DNA of 64,000 nucleotides, taken from assembly GCF_002797595.1 (NCBI RefSeq), contig NZ_PGFE01000001.1, forward strand, positions 1 through 64,000. Direction: 5' to 3'. Below the pieces are notes generated by a model. It was given only the letters and a program-made list of their open reading frames with translations, was not told where the DNA came from and did no database searches. The position numbers and the translations under genes are program-made. Within the stretch, counting starts at the first letter, position 1. Each line of letters begins with the position of its first letter. Of the stretch, positions 46,475 through 55,003 are shown piece after piece. Source of the stretch: Sediminihabitans luteus. Its GTDB lineage: Bacteria; Actinomycetota; Actinomycetes; Actinomycetales; Cellulomonadaceae.

Positions 46475-46936
46475 GTGACCGAGCACCCCGCCACCCCGCC
46501 GTCCGGCCGCGCGCCACTTCCCGTGGCGGCCGGGCCCAGCCCGTCCCGCCCCGTCGCCGACGACTCGTTCTTCGCGCAGATCGGCGGGCACGAGACCTTC
46601 GTCGCGCTGGTCGACGCGTTCTACGCGGGCGTCGCGGACGACGAGGTGCTGCGTCCCATGTACCCCGAGCAGGACCTCGGCCCGGCCCGCGAGCGCCTCA
46701 CGATGTTCCTCGAGCAGTACTGGGGCGGGCCGACGACGTACTCGCAGCGCCGCGGCCACCCGCGGTTGCGCATGCGGCACGCAGGCTTCAAGGTCAACCC
46801 CGACGCCCGGGACCGGTGGCTCGCGCACATGCGCGTCGCGGTCGACTCCCTCGGGCTGTCGCCGCTGCACGAGGCGACCCTCTGGGACTACCTCGAGCGC
46901 GCGGCCCACTCGCTGATCAACACGTTCGAGGAGTGA
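46475..46936 (+). CDS. glbO: truncated haemoglobin, group II (GlbO-like)
   Basis: 153 aa: about 28 disordered Pro/Ala-rich residues, then a 2-on-2 globin domain ([66 protein letters not shown]). The proximal His lies in RMRHAGFKV; Tyr in YSQRRG and a distal Trp (RWLAHM) fit group II. It binds haem and oxygen or NO. The stop is 2 bp before the thioesterase start, so they are one operon. Corresponds to Rv2470. Confidence 0.92.
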   Translation: MTEHPATPPSGRAPLPVAAGPSPSRPVADDSFFAQIGGHETFVALVDAFYAGVADDEVLRPMYPEQDLGPARERLTMFLEQYWGGPTTYSQRRGHPRLRMRHAGFKVNPDARDRWLAHMRVAVDSLGLSPLHEATLWDYLERAAHSLINTFEE

Positions 46937-46938
46937 GA

Positions 46939-47865
46939 GTGACGACGACCGACCCGCGGTCCGCCCGGATCCCCGCCGACGAGCTCGCCGCCGACCCCCT
47001 GGGGTCCCTGCTGCGGGTGCTCGAGCTCGAGACGCTCCCGGAGGACGACGGGCGCGCGGACGGCGCGGACGTGCACTTCTCGGGCGGGTCGCTGCACCAG
47101 CCGAACAAGCGGATCTACGGCGGCCAGGTGCTCGCCCAGTCGCTCCTGGCCGCGGGGCGCACGGTGCCCGACGGCCGGCTGCCGCACTCGATGCACGGGT
47201 ACTTCCTGCGCCCGGGCGACCTCGACGTCCCGGTCGAGCTCGCGGTCGAGCGGCTGCGCGACGGGCGTTCGTTCAGCGCGCGGCGCACGCACGCGATCCA
47301 GCACGGCAAGCCGATCCTGTCGATGATCGCGTCGTTCCAGGAGTCGCAGGAGGGCGTCGAGCACACCACGACCATGCCGGCGGCGCCCGACCCGGAGACG
47401 TTGCGCTCGGCGATCGACGAGCTCGGGAGCATCCCGGTCCCGGCCGCGCGCTCGCGCTCGCACGAGAGCGCGTTCGACCTGCGCCACGTCGAGGGGTCGC
47501 TCTACCTCGACGCGGGCCCGGAGCGCACGGACCAGCAGATGGTCTGGATGCGCGCCCGCGGACCGGTCGACGGCGACCAGCTGCTGCACCGCGCCCTGCT
47601 GGCGTTCGCGTGCGACCAGATCATGCTCGAGCCGGTCATGCGGCGCGTGGGCTCGTCGTGGGCGACCCCCGGGATCTCGATCGCGTCGCTCGACCACGCG
47701 ATGTGGTGGCACCGGGACGTGCGCGTCGACGAGTGGCTGCTGTACGTGCAGTCCTCGCCGAGCGCGCAGGGCGGGCGCGGGCTGGGCGCCACGCGCGTGT
47801 TCGCGCAGGACGGCACGCTCGTGGCGAGCATCGCGCAGGAGGGCATGCTCCGCCTGCCCGTGTGA
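46939..47865 (+). CDS. tesB: acyl-CoA thioesterase II
   Basis: 308 aa double-hotdog thioesterase hydrolysing acyl-CoA. Motifs: RIYGGQVLAQSLLAAGRTV, LPHSMHGYFLRPGD, SFSARRTHAIQHG, and in the second half WATPGISIASLDHAMWWHRDVRVDEWLLY with the catalytic Asp of SLDHAMW. GTG start with GAGGAG at suitable distance, inside the end of the haemoglobin gene. Confidence 0.94.
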   Translation: MTTTDPRSARIPADELAADPLGSLLRVLELETLPEDDGRADGADVHFSGGSLHQPNKRIYGGQVLAQSLLAAGRTVPDGRLPHSMHGYFLRPGDLDVPVELAVERLRDGRSFSARRTHAIQHGKPILSMIASFQESQEGVEHTTTMPAAPDPETLRSAIDELGSIPVPAARSRSHESAFDLRHVEGSLYLDAGPERTDQQMVWMRARGPVDGDQLLHRALLAFACDQIMLEPVMRRVGSSWATPGISIASLDHAMWWHRDVRVDEWLLYVQSSPSAQGGRGLGATRVFAQDGTLVASIAQEGMLRLPV

Positions 47866-47937
47866 CGTGCCCGACCCGGCCACGGGTCCGGGTGCGCTCG
47901 ACGCGCGAGTGCGGGGGCGGCGTCCGACACTCGGGGC

Positions 47938-48933
47938 ATGCCCCGACTGCGCCGCGTGTCCGTGACGTCGCCGGGGTACGCGCGCCGCCGCGCGGGGCGC
48001 GGCTGGGTGTACCTGGACGACGGCGTGCGGATCGACGACCCGGACGTGCTCGAACGCTGCCGCGCGCTCGCGATCCCGCCCGCGTGGCGCGACGTGTGGA
48101 TCTGCCGGTACCCGCAGGGGCACGTGCAGGCGTTCGGGTACGACGACGCCGGGCGGGGCCAGTACGTCTACCACCCGCAGTGGGTCGAGCGGCGCTCGCG
48201 CCGCAAGTTCGACCACGTGCTCGACGTCGCCCGCGCCCTGCCCGCCGCCCGACGACGCGTCGCCCGCGACCTCGACGAGGACGGCATGGGCCGCGACCGC
48301 GTGCTCGCGCTCGCGTTCCGGCTGCTCGACACCGCGTACTTCCGGGCCGGCAGCGAGTCGTACGCGCGCGAGAATGCGAGCTACGGGCTCGCGACCGTGC
48401 GCAAGGAGCACGCGAGCGTGCGCGCCGACGGCACGGTCCGGTTCCGGTACCCCGCGAAGTCGGGCCAGGTGCGCGACGTCGTCGTCGACGACCCCCAGGT
48501 CGCCGCCGCCGTCACGACGCTGCGCCGGCGCCGTGGCGACGGGGACCTGCTCGTGTGGCACGACGAGGCCGAGGACCGCGCCGCGGGCCACGTGGTGTGG
48601 CACGACGTCACGAGCGGCGACGTCCAGGCCCACGTCAAGGAGCTGCTCGGCCCCGACGCGACGCCCAAGGACCTGCGCACGTGGCACGCGACCGTGCTCG
48701 CGGCGCAGGCGCTCGCGCAGGCGGGCGCTCCCCCGACCTCGGAGCGCGGGCGCCGCGCCGTGCTCGCGCAGGTGTACCGCGACGTGGCCGCCGAGCTCGG
48801 CAACACGCCCGCGGTCGCGCGGTCGTCGTACGTGGACCCGCGCCTGGTCGACGAGTGGACGCGCGGCGTCACGATCGCCCGCACCCGCTCGACCGCGCGC
48901 GCCGAGCGCGAGGTCCTGGAGCTGCTCGGGTGA
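47938..48933 (+). CDS. DNA topoisomerase IB
   Basis: 331 aa poxvirus-type topoisomerase I. The N-terminal domain has RGWVYLDDGVRIDD and IPPAWRDVWIC; the catalytic domain has RKFDHVLDVARALP, FRAGSESYARENASYGLATVRKEH, the HVKELLGPDATPKDLRTWHATV block and the nucleophile Tyr298 in ARSSYVDPRLV. It relaxes supercoils by a 3'-phosphotyrosyl intermediate. Bacterial members are scattered among actinobacteria. Confidence 0.93.
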   Translation: MPRLRRVSVTSPGYARRRAGRGWVYLDDGVRIDDPDVLERCRALAIPPAWRDVWICRYPQGHVQAFGYDDAGRGQYVYHPQWVERRSRRKFDHVLDVARALPAARRRVARDLDEDGMGRDRVLALAFRLLDTAYFRAGSESYARENASYGLATVRKEHASVRADGTVRFRYPAKSGQVRDVVVDDPQVAAAVTTLRRRRGDGDLLVWHDEAEDRAAGHVVWHDVTSGDVQAHVKELLGPDATPKDLRTWHATVLAAQALAQAGAPPTSERGRRAVLAQVYRDVAAELGNTPAVARSSYVDPRLVDEWTRGVTIARTRSTARAEREVLELLG

Positions 48934-49036
48934 GCCGTGCGACCACGAGCCGTGCATCCGGGCGGGCCCCCGCGAGCGAACACCCGTGCACCACGACCTG
49001 CACCACGATCTGCACCACACCGTCCAGGAGGTACGC

Positions 49037-50602
49037 ATGACCGACGACGCACGCACGCTCGTGGCCGTGACCGGAGCGACCGGGTACGTGGGCGGACGCC
49101 TCGTGCCCGAGCTCCTCGACGCCGGGTTCGCGGTGCGCACCATCGGTCGCAACCCCGACCGCCTCGTGGCCCGACCCTGGTACGACGACGTGGAACGGGT
49201 CGAGGCCGACGCGAGCGACGCCGACCAGATCAGGTCGGCGCTCGACGGCGTCGAGGTCGCCTACTACCTGATCCACTCGCTCGGCACGGGCAAGAAGTTC
49301 GAGTCGCGCGACCGTCGGACCGCGCTCACGTTCGCGCAGGCGGCCCGCGAGGCCGGGGTGCGGCGCATCGTGTACCTCGGCGGCCTGTACCCCGCGGGCG
49401 AGGACCTGTCGCCGCACCTGGAGTCGCGCAAGGAGGTCGGCGACATCCTGCTCGCCTCGGGCGTGCCGACGACGGTGCTGCAGGCCGCCGTGATCCTGGG
49501 CTCCGGCTCGGCGTCGTTCGAGATGATGCGCTACCTGACCGAGCGGCTGCCCGCCATGACGACGCCGCGCTGGGTCGACAACCGGGTCCAGCCCATCGCC
49601 GTGCGCGACGTGCTCCGGTACCTCGTGGGCAGCGCCTCGATGCCGGACGACGTGTCGCGGGCCTTCGACGTCGGCGGACCGGACGTCCTGACGTACCGCG
49701 AGATGATGCAGGGCTACGCGGAGGTCGCGGGGCTCCCCCGGCGGTTCATCGTCAGCGTCCCGGTGCTCACGCCGCGCCTGTCGTCGCACTGGGTCGGGAT
49801 CGTCACGCCCGTGCCCGCGAGCATCGCCCGGCCGCTGGTCGAGTCGCTCCAGCACGAGGTCGTGTGCGACGAGCACGATGTCGCGGCGTACGTGCCCGAC
49901 CCGCCCGAGGGCCTGCTGGGGTTCCGGGCCGCGGTCGGGCTCGCCCTCGAACGCATCCACGACGGCGAGGTCGCCACCCGCTGGTCGTCGGCGTCGGTCC
50001 CCGGCGCCCCGAGCGAACCCCTGCCGAGCGACCCCGACTGGGCGGGCGGCTCGCTGTACGTCGACGAGCGCCGCACCGTGGTCGAGGCCCCCGCCGACGT
50101 GCTGTGGGACGTCGTGCAGGGCATCGGCGGAGCCTCCGGCTGGTACTCGTGGGGGCTCGCGTGGCGCGTGCGCGGCCTCATGGACCGGGTCGTGGGAGGC
50201 CCCGGGCTGCGGCGCGGACGGCGCGACGCCAAGAGCCTGCGCGTCGACGACGCCCTCGACTTCTGGCGCGTCGAGTCGATCGACCCCGGCCGGTCGCTGC
50301 TGCTGCGGGCCGAGATGCGCCTGCCCGGCCTCGCATGGCTCGAGCTGCGCGTCGACGACGCCGCCGAGGAGGTCACGAGCGACGCGGACACGGCCGCGGA
50401 CGACGTGCCCGAGCCGAGCGACGCGGCCGGCCCGCGCCGCACCTACTTCGTGCTGCGTGCTCTCTTCTACCCGCACGGTCTCGCGGGGCAGGCGTACTGG
50501 CAGTCGGTCAAGCCGTTCCACGGCGTCGTGTTCGGCGGCATGCTGCGCAATATCAAGGAGACGGCCGAGAGCGCGGCCCACGTGCGACCATCGGCCCCGT
50601 GA
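49037..50602 (+). CDS. SDR-type NAD(P)-binding protein fused to DUF2867
   Basis: 521 aa. Residues about 8-300 form an atypical SDR Rossmann domain (GATGYVGGRLVPELLDAG, YYLIHSLGTGKKFESRDRR, RIVYLGGLYP). Residues about 335-515 form a DUF2867/START-like domain (GWYSWGLAWRVRGLMDR, GGPGLRRGRRD, DALDFWRVESIDPGRSLLLRAEMRLPG, YFVLRALFYPHGLAGQAYWQSVKPFH). The fusion is common in actinobacteria; the reaction is not known. ATG with CAGGAGGT upstream. Confidence 0.88.
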   Translation: MTDDARTLVAVTGATGYVGGRLVPELLDAGFAVRTIGRNPDRLVARPWYDDVERVEADASDADQIRSALDGVEVAYYLIHSLGTGKKFESRDRRTALTFAQAAREAGVRRIVYLGGLYPAGEDLSPHLESRKEVGDILLASGVPTTVLQAAVILGSGSASFEMMRYLTERLPAMTTPRWVDNRVQPIAVRDVLRYLVGSASMPDDVSRAFDVGGPDVLTYREMMQGYAEVAGLPRRFIVSVPVLTPRLSSHWVGIVTPVPASIARPLVESLQHEVVCDEHDVAAYVPDPPEGLLGFRAAVGLALERIHDGEVATRWSSASVPGAPSEPLPSDPDWAGGSLYVDERRTVVEAPADVLWDVVQGIGGASGWYSWGLAWRVRGLMDRVVGGPGLRRGRRDAKSLRVDDALDFWRVESIDPGRSLLLRAEMRLPGLAWLELRVDDAAEEVTSDADTAADDVPEPSDAAGPRRTYFVLRALFYPHGLAGQAYWQSVKPFHGVVFGGMLRNIKETAESAAHVRPSAP

Positions 50603-51156
50603 TCTGCATCCGTCCCGCCCTGCCCACCCACCCCGCGGCCTCCACCGCCCTGCGCTCCTACCTCGCCGACGTCGCGGGCCGCTGGTACGGGCGTCCCGCG
50701 ACCGCCGACGAGGTCGACGCCGCGCTGCGCGACGACCCGAGCGACGAGCTCGCGCCGCCGACGGGCGCGTTCTGGCTCGCCGAGCTCGACGGGCGCGTGG
50801 TGGGGTGCATCGGAGTGGAGAGGGTCCGGGTCGAGCAGGTCCGGGTCGGGCACGTGCCGGACGAGGGCGCAGCGATGGGCACCGCCGGTGGCAAGACCGC
50901 CCTCGTGGGCGAGGTCAAGCGCGTCTGGGTCGACGCCTCGGCGCGCGGGCGCGGCGTGGGCGCGGCGCTGCTGACAACCGTCGAGCAGCATGCCCGCGAG
51001 CACGGGCTCACGACGCTCCGGCTCGACACGCGCGACGACCTCGTCGAGTCGCACCGCCTCTACGAGCGGCACGGGTTCGTGCGGGTGCCCGCGTTCAACG
51101 CCGGTCCGTACGCGCAGCGCTGGTACGCCAAGGAGCTGGATCCCGCCGGCACCTGA
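50599..51156 (+). CDS. GNAT-family N-acetyltransferase
   Basis: 185 aa acetyltransferase with the acetyl-CoA loop VKRVWVDASARGRGVGAALL (about residues 115-134) and the end DTRDDLVESHRLYERHGFV. A charged insert with repeated RVRVEQVRVGH lies near residues 75-90. The GTG start overlaps the previous stop (GTGA). The acceptor substrate is not evident. Confidence 0.88.
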   Translation: MICIRPALPTHPAASTALRSYLADVAGRWYGRPATADEVDAALRDDPSDELAPPTGAFWLAELDGRVVGCIGVERVRVEQVRVGHVPDEGAAMGTAGGKTALVGEVKRVWVDASARGRGVGAALLTTVEQHAREHGLTTLRLDTRDDLVESHRLYERHGFVRVPAFNAGPYAQRWYAKELDPAGT

Positions 51157-51165
51157 ACGGTGCGC

Positions 51166-51240
51166 GCCTGGCTGCTGCGGGCCTGGCTACTGCGCGCCTG
51201 GCTGCTGCGGGCCTGGCTACTGCGGGCCTGGCTGCTGCGG
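51166..51240 (+). repeat. five 15-bp tandem units (minisatellite)
   Basis: Five exact-length copies of GCCTGGCTGCTGCGG directly after the GNAT gene. Units 1, 3 and 5 have G at position 9; units 2 and 4 have A, so the array also has a 30-bp higher-order period. The unit length keeps reading frame on both strands but no start or ribosome site supports translation. Confidence 0.92.
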
Positions 51241-51281
51241 GCCCCGGGCTGCTGCACACCCCGTCGACTCCCCGGCAGGCG

Positions 51282-51782
51282 TCAGCGCCGACGGAACGCG
51301 ATCGGTTCCTCGACGAACGGCTCCCACGCTGCACGCTCGTCGGCGGTGAGGCGCCGCGGGGTTCCCGTCGCGGCGTCGACCACGACGATCGTGGTCGACG
51401 CGCGCGCGTAGGGCGCACCGCCCGACGTCGGGCCCGTGCGGTCGAACCGGTGCGCGCCGTCGTGCACCTCGTAGCAGACCTCGAGGCTCGCGCCACCGAG
51501 TCGGCCCACCCACATCTCGACGCGCACCGGGGTGCGCGTGAACCCGAGCGGGCGCAGGTACTCGATCTCCTGGCGCGCGACCAGCGTGTGCGAGGTCGCC
51601 TGCGGCCCCGTGTCGAGCACCGCGGTGGGCCACTCCTCGAGGTCGGGCTCCCCCGCGGCGTCGTGCCGCCAGAACACCGTGATCCGCGCGTCCTCCAGGA
51701 GGCGGAACATCTCGACGTTGTTGACGTGCTGGTAGGCGTCCAGGTCGGACCACCGCAGCGCGACGGGCACGTGCAACCTCAT
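51282..51782 (-). CDS. hotdog-fold acyl-CoA thioesterase (4HBT type)
   Basis: 166 aa. The catalytic Asp lies in RWSDLDAYQHVNNVEMFRLLEDARI and the second half has EIEYLRPLGFTRTPVRVEMWVGRLGGASLEVCYEV. ATG at 51782 with AAGGAG upstream. It corresponds in position to the thioesterase gene next to ettA in mycobacteria. It is divergent from the amidase. Confidence 0.92.
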   Translation of the reverse strand: MRLHVPVALRWSDLDAYQHVNNVEMFRLLEDARITVFWRHDAAGEPDLEEWPTAVLDTGPQATSHTLVARQEIEYLRPLGFTRTPVRVEMWVGRLGGASLEVCYEVHDGAHRFDRTGPTSGGAPYARASTTIVVVDAATGTPRRLTADERAAWEPFVEEPIAFRRR

Positions 51783-51937
51783 GGTTCTCCTTCGTCGATC
51801 GACCGCACCGACCCTACTCCCGGAGCCCGTGTTGCGGGCGCGTGACGACTGGTCCCCTCGTCGCCGGCCCGACTGGTGCTGTGCACCGGGGGGCGTGGAC
51901 GGAAGACTCCCTGCCAACGGCGAGACGAGGAGCACCC

Positions 51938-53398
51938 ATGTCGGAGATCATCTGGGCCAGCGCCCACGAGACCGCGGACCGCATCGCCCGCGGCGAGCTG
52001 ACCGCGCGCGAGGTCACGGCCGCGCACCTCGAGCAGACGCGAGCGCTCGAGCCCACCCTGCGATCGTTCATCACGGTCGACGAGGACGTCGCCCTCCGCT
52101 CCGCCGAGCGGGCGGACGAGCGCGTCGCGGCGGGCGAGCCGCTCGGGCCCCTGCACGGCGTCCCGATCGGGATCAAGGACAACCTGTGGACGGCCGACCT
52201 GCCCACGACCGGGGGCTCGCGCGTGTACGCGGACTTCGTGCCTCCGTCGGACGGCCTTCCCGTCGCCCGCCTGCGCGCCGCCGGGGCGGTGATCTTCGGC
52301 AAGACGCACATGCCCGAGTTCGCGGCCTGGCCCCGGACGGTCGCGCACGTGCAGGGCGACAACTGCAACCCGTGGGACCCGACCCGCATCACCGGTGCGT
52401 CGAGCGGCGGGTCGGGCTCGGCGGTCGCCGCCGCACAGGTGCCCGTCGCTCTCGGGACCGACGGTGGCGGGTCGACGCGCCTCCCGGCCGCGCTCAACGG
52501 CGTGGTCGGGGTGCAGCCCAGCCGCGGCGTCGTCCCCGCGTGGGGGCAGGTCGGGTACGGAGCCTTCGGCGCCGTCGGACCCATGACCCGCAGCGTGCGC
52601 GACGCCGCCCGGATCCTGACCGTCATCTCCGGCCCGGACGAGCGCGACCCGTCGTCCGCCGGCGTCGCCCGCCAGGACTACGAGGCCGGGCTCGACGACG
52701 GCGTGGAGGGTGTCCGGCTCGTCTGGCTCGACGGCATGGGCGAGGTCGAGCCCGACCGCGCCGTCGGTGAGGTCGTGCGCGACGCCGTCGACGACCTCGA
52801 GGACGCGGGGTGCCGGGTCGTCGAGCGGCACGACTCGTTCGCCGGCCTCGAGGAGCACTTCGTGCCGCTCAACCTCGGCAACCACCGGTACGGCGGAGGC
52901 CGTCCCGGCGCGATGCAGGAGCCCGAGGTGCGTGCGGCGTTCGCCTCGGAGCAGCGCGACGAGCTCCTGACCCCGTACATCGTCGCCTCGATGGCGGGCT
53001 CGCCCCGGATCACGCCCGAGCAGTGGGAGCGGTCGACGACCTGGGTCGAGGACTGCCGTCGTCGGCTCGACGCGCTGTTCGAGGACCACGGGTTCGTCGT
53101 GTGCCCCACGGCCCCCTACGTCGCCCCGCCCGTCCCCGCGGACCCGTGGTCCATGCCGTTCGAGACGATGGGCGCGTACATCGCCAACACAGGACTCGTG
53201 AACCTGCTGCGCCTGACCGCGGTGAGCGTCCCGGCGGGCTTCGTCGACGGGCTGCCCGTCGGGCTGCAGATCATCGGCCCGCAGGGGTCCGAGGCGGGCG
53301 CCCTGCGGGTCGCGCGCGCCCTCGAGCTCGCCCGTCCCTGGGAGCACGTGCGGCCCCGGCTCGCGACGACCGCGCTCTCCGCGTCCGGCGCCCGCTGA
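51938..53398 (+). CDS. amidase-signature family hydrolase
   Basis: 486 aa. The Ser-cisSer-Lys triad is visible: K80 in GVPIGIKDNL, the cis-Ser near 155 in GASSGGSGSA and nucleophile near 179 in GTDGGGSTR. C-terminal AVSVPAGFVDGLPVGLQIIGP is typical. Without adjacent gatB/gatC it is not the GatCAB subunit; the substrate is unknown. ATG with GAGGAG at spacing 6-7. Convergent with the GTPase pair with 6 bp between. Confidence 0.92.
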   Translation: MSEIIWASAHETADRIARGELTAREVTAAHLEQTRALEPTLRSFITVDEDVALRSAERADERVAAGEPLGPLHGVPIGIKDNLWTADLPTTGGSRVYADFVPPSDGLPVARLRAAGAVIFGKTHMPEFAAWPRTVAHVQGDNCNPWDPTRITGASSGGSGSAVAAAQVPVALGTDGGGSTRLPAALNGVVGVQPSRGVVPAWGQVGYGAFGAVGPMTRSVRDAARILTVISGPDERDPSSAGVARQDYEAGLDDGVEGVRLVWLDGMGEVEPDRAVGEVVRDAVDDLEDAGCRVVERHDSFAGLEEHFVPLNLGNHRYGGGRPGAMQEPEVRAAFASEQRDELLTPYIVASMAGSPRITPEQWERSTTWVEDCRRRLDALFEDHGFVVCPTAPYVAPPVPADPWSMPFETMGAYIANTGLVNLLRLTAVSVPAGFVDGLPVGLQIIGPQGSEAGALRVARALELARPWEHVRPRLATTALSASGAR

Positions 53399-53404
53399 GT
53401 CGGG

Positions 53405-55003
53405 TCACGTCGCGGCGATGAGCGCGGCCGTGCGGCAGCGCGCGAGCCGCGCGAGCTCGCCGTCGATCGGGAGCCGCACGAACTCGTCGCCCACGCGCCC
53501 GACAGCCTCGCGCAGGCGCCGCCGCGCCTGAGTGGCCCGGTGTCGCGCGCCGATGCTCGCGAGAGCACGCGAGACGAGCGCGAGCAGGATCCCGGCGACG
53601 AGTGCGCCGAGCGCGAGCGCCGTCGGGACCGGCAGGTCTCCCCAGCGCGGCACGGGCAGGTCGGGCAGCTGCAGGTAGCCCGCGACCGCGATCGCGCCGA
53701 GCCACGCGAGCCCGGCCGCACCGACGGCGAGCACGACCCACTGGAGCACGTTCACCACGCGCCACCACAGCGGGACCCGCGCCGCCCCCAAGCGCGTCGA
53801 GACCACGGCCTGGTCGAGCGCCCCCGGGACCTCGTCGGCGCTCGACGCCGCGTGCGCCGCGACGGCGTTCGCCCACGGCTCGGGCAGTCCCGCGCTGAGG
53901 GTCCGCACGCACTCGCGCACCGCGAGCCGCACGTCCGCGAGCGCCGACGCCGTGGGCGGGGGCATCGAGGACGCGACGAGGTCGGGCCTGTGCACGGCCT
54001 GCTCGTCGACCGTGCGCAGGCCGAGTCGCCGCAGCGGGTCGGGGCGCAGCCGGCCGACCCATCGGGTCAGCGGCCATCCGGTCGAGGCGCGCGCGTCGCG
54101 CACGGCCGACGCGCGCACCGCGTCGACCACGGTCCGCACGCCCGCGGCGGTCTCGAGGCCGTCGACGAGCCGGGCGCGCGCGGCCTTGCTCTCGCGGTCC
54201 CGGACCGGCTCGCCGCAGGCCGCGACGACCTCGTGCGCGACGGAGACGACGTCGGCGAGCAGTCGCGCGGTCGCGGCGGAGCGGCGCCGCGCGACGTCCG
54301 CGAGCAGGTCGCGCAGCTCGTCGACGCCCGCCCCCGTGCGGGCCGACGCCGTGACGACGCGCGCCTCGGTGAGGCCGTCCTCGCGCACGAGCCGGGCGAG
54401 GTCGTCGCGCACCGCACCGACCTCCGCCGGGTCGAGGCGGTCGACCTGGTTGAGCACCACGACGACGACCGCGTCGTGGCCGACGAGCGTGCGCAGGTAG
54501 CGCTCGTGCAGGGCCGCGTCGGCGTACTTCTGCGGGTCCACGACCCACACGAGCAGGTCGGCCCGTTCGACGAGGGCCTCGGCGCGCGTCCGGTGCTCGG
54601 TCACGACGGAGTCGTGGTCGGGCAGGTCGAGCAGCACGAGCCCGGGCGTCTCGACGAGCCCGGTGGGCTCGAGCGCGACCCGGTCGCGCACGTCGAGCCA
54701 GTCGAGCAGCGCGTCCGCACCCGGCCCCCAGACGGCGGCCCGCGCGGTGGCCGTGGTCGGACGACGCGTGCCGGGCGTGGCGACCTCGACCCCGGCGACG
54801 GCGTTGACGAGCGACGACTTGCCGGACCCGGTCGAGCCGGCCACCGCGACCACGGTGTGCTCGGCCGACAGTGCCGCGCGCGCGCGGGCCCGCTCCACGA
54901 CCTCGCGCCCGCGGGCGACCAGCGCGTCCGGCAGGCGACCGTCGCCCGCGCCGAGCGCGGTCTCGAGCGCGCTCGTGCGCGAGGCGAGCCCCGGCCCGGC
55001 CAT
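53405..55003 (-). CDS. membrane-anchored dynamin-like GTPase, pair 1, second gene
   Basis: 532 aa. G1 GSTGSGKSS near residues 56-64, G2 region RRPTTATA, G3 LLDLPDHDSVV, G4 VLNQVD. A DLLVWVVDPQKYADAALHERYL helix follows G3. Two membrane helices near 412-435 and 452-475 (VVNVLQWVVLAVGAAGLAWLG; ALALGALVAGILLALVS) form a hairpin, as in YfjP-type or DynB-like GTPases. The ATG overlaps the partner stop (ATGA). Its closest relative in the window is the gene at 59659-61242. Confidence 0.85.
   Translation of the reverse strand: MAGPGLASRTSALETALGAGDGRLPDALVARGREVVERARARAALSAEHTVVAVAGSTGSGKSSLVNAVAGVEVATPGTRRPTTATARAAVWGPGADALLDWLDVRDRVALEPTGLVETPGLVLLDLPDHDSVVTEHRTRAEALVERADLLVWVVDPQKYADAALHERYLRTLVGHDAVVVVVLNQVDRLDPAEVGAVRDDLARLVREDGLTEARVVTASARTGAGVDELRDLLADVARRRSAATARLLADVVSVAHEVVAACGEPVRDRESKAARARLVDGLETAAGVRTVVDAVRASAVRDARASTGWPLTRWVGRLRPDPLRRLGLRTVDEQAVHRPDLVASSMPPPTASALADVRLAVRECVRTLSAGLPEPWANAVAAHAASSADEVPGALDQAVVSTRLGAARVPLWWRVVNVLQWVVLAVGAAGLAWLGAIAVAGYLQLPDLPVPRWGDLPVPTALALGALVAGILLALVSRALASIGARHRATQARRRLREAVGRVGDEFVRLPIDGELARLARCRTAALIAAT

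Noticed and set aside
51166-51240. CRISPR array
   Set aside because: Units are directly adjacent without spacers, only 15 bp long, and there are no cas genes.
51938-53398. GatA subunit of the amidotransferase
   Set aside because: No gatB or gatC nearby, and the sequence around the substrate channel is of the general amidase type.
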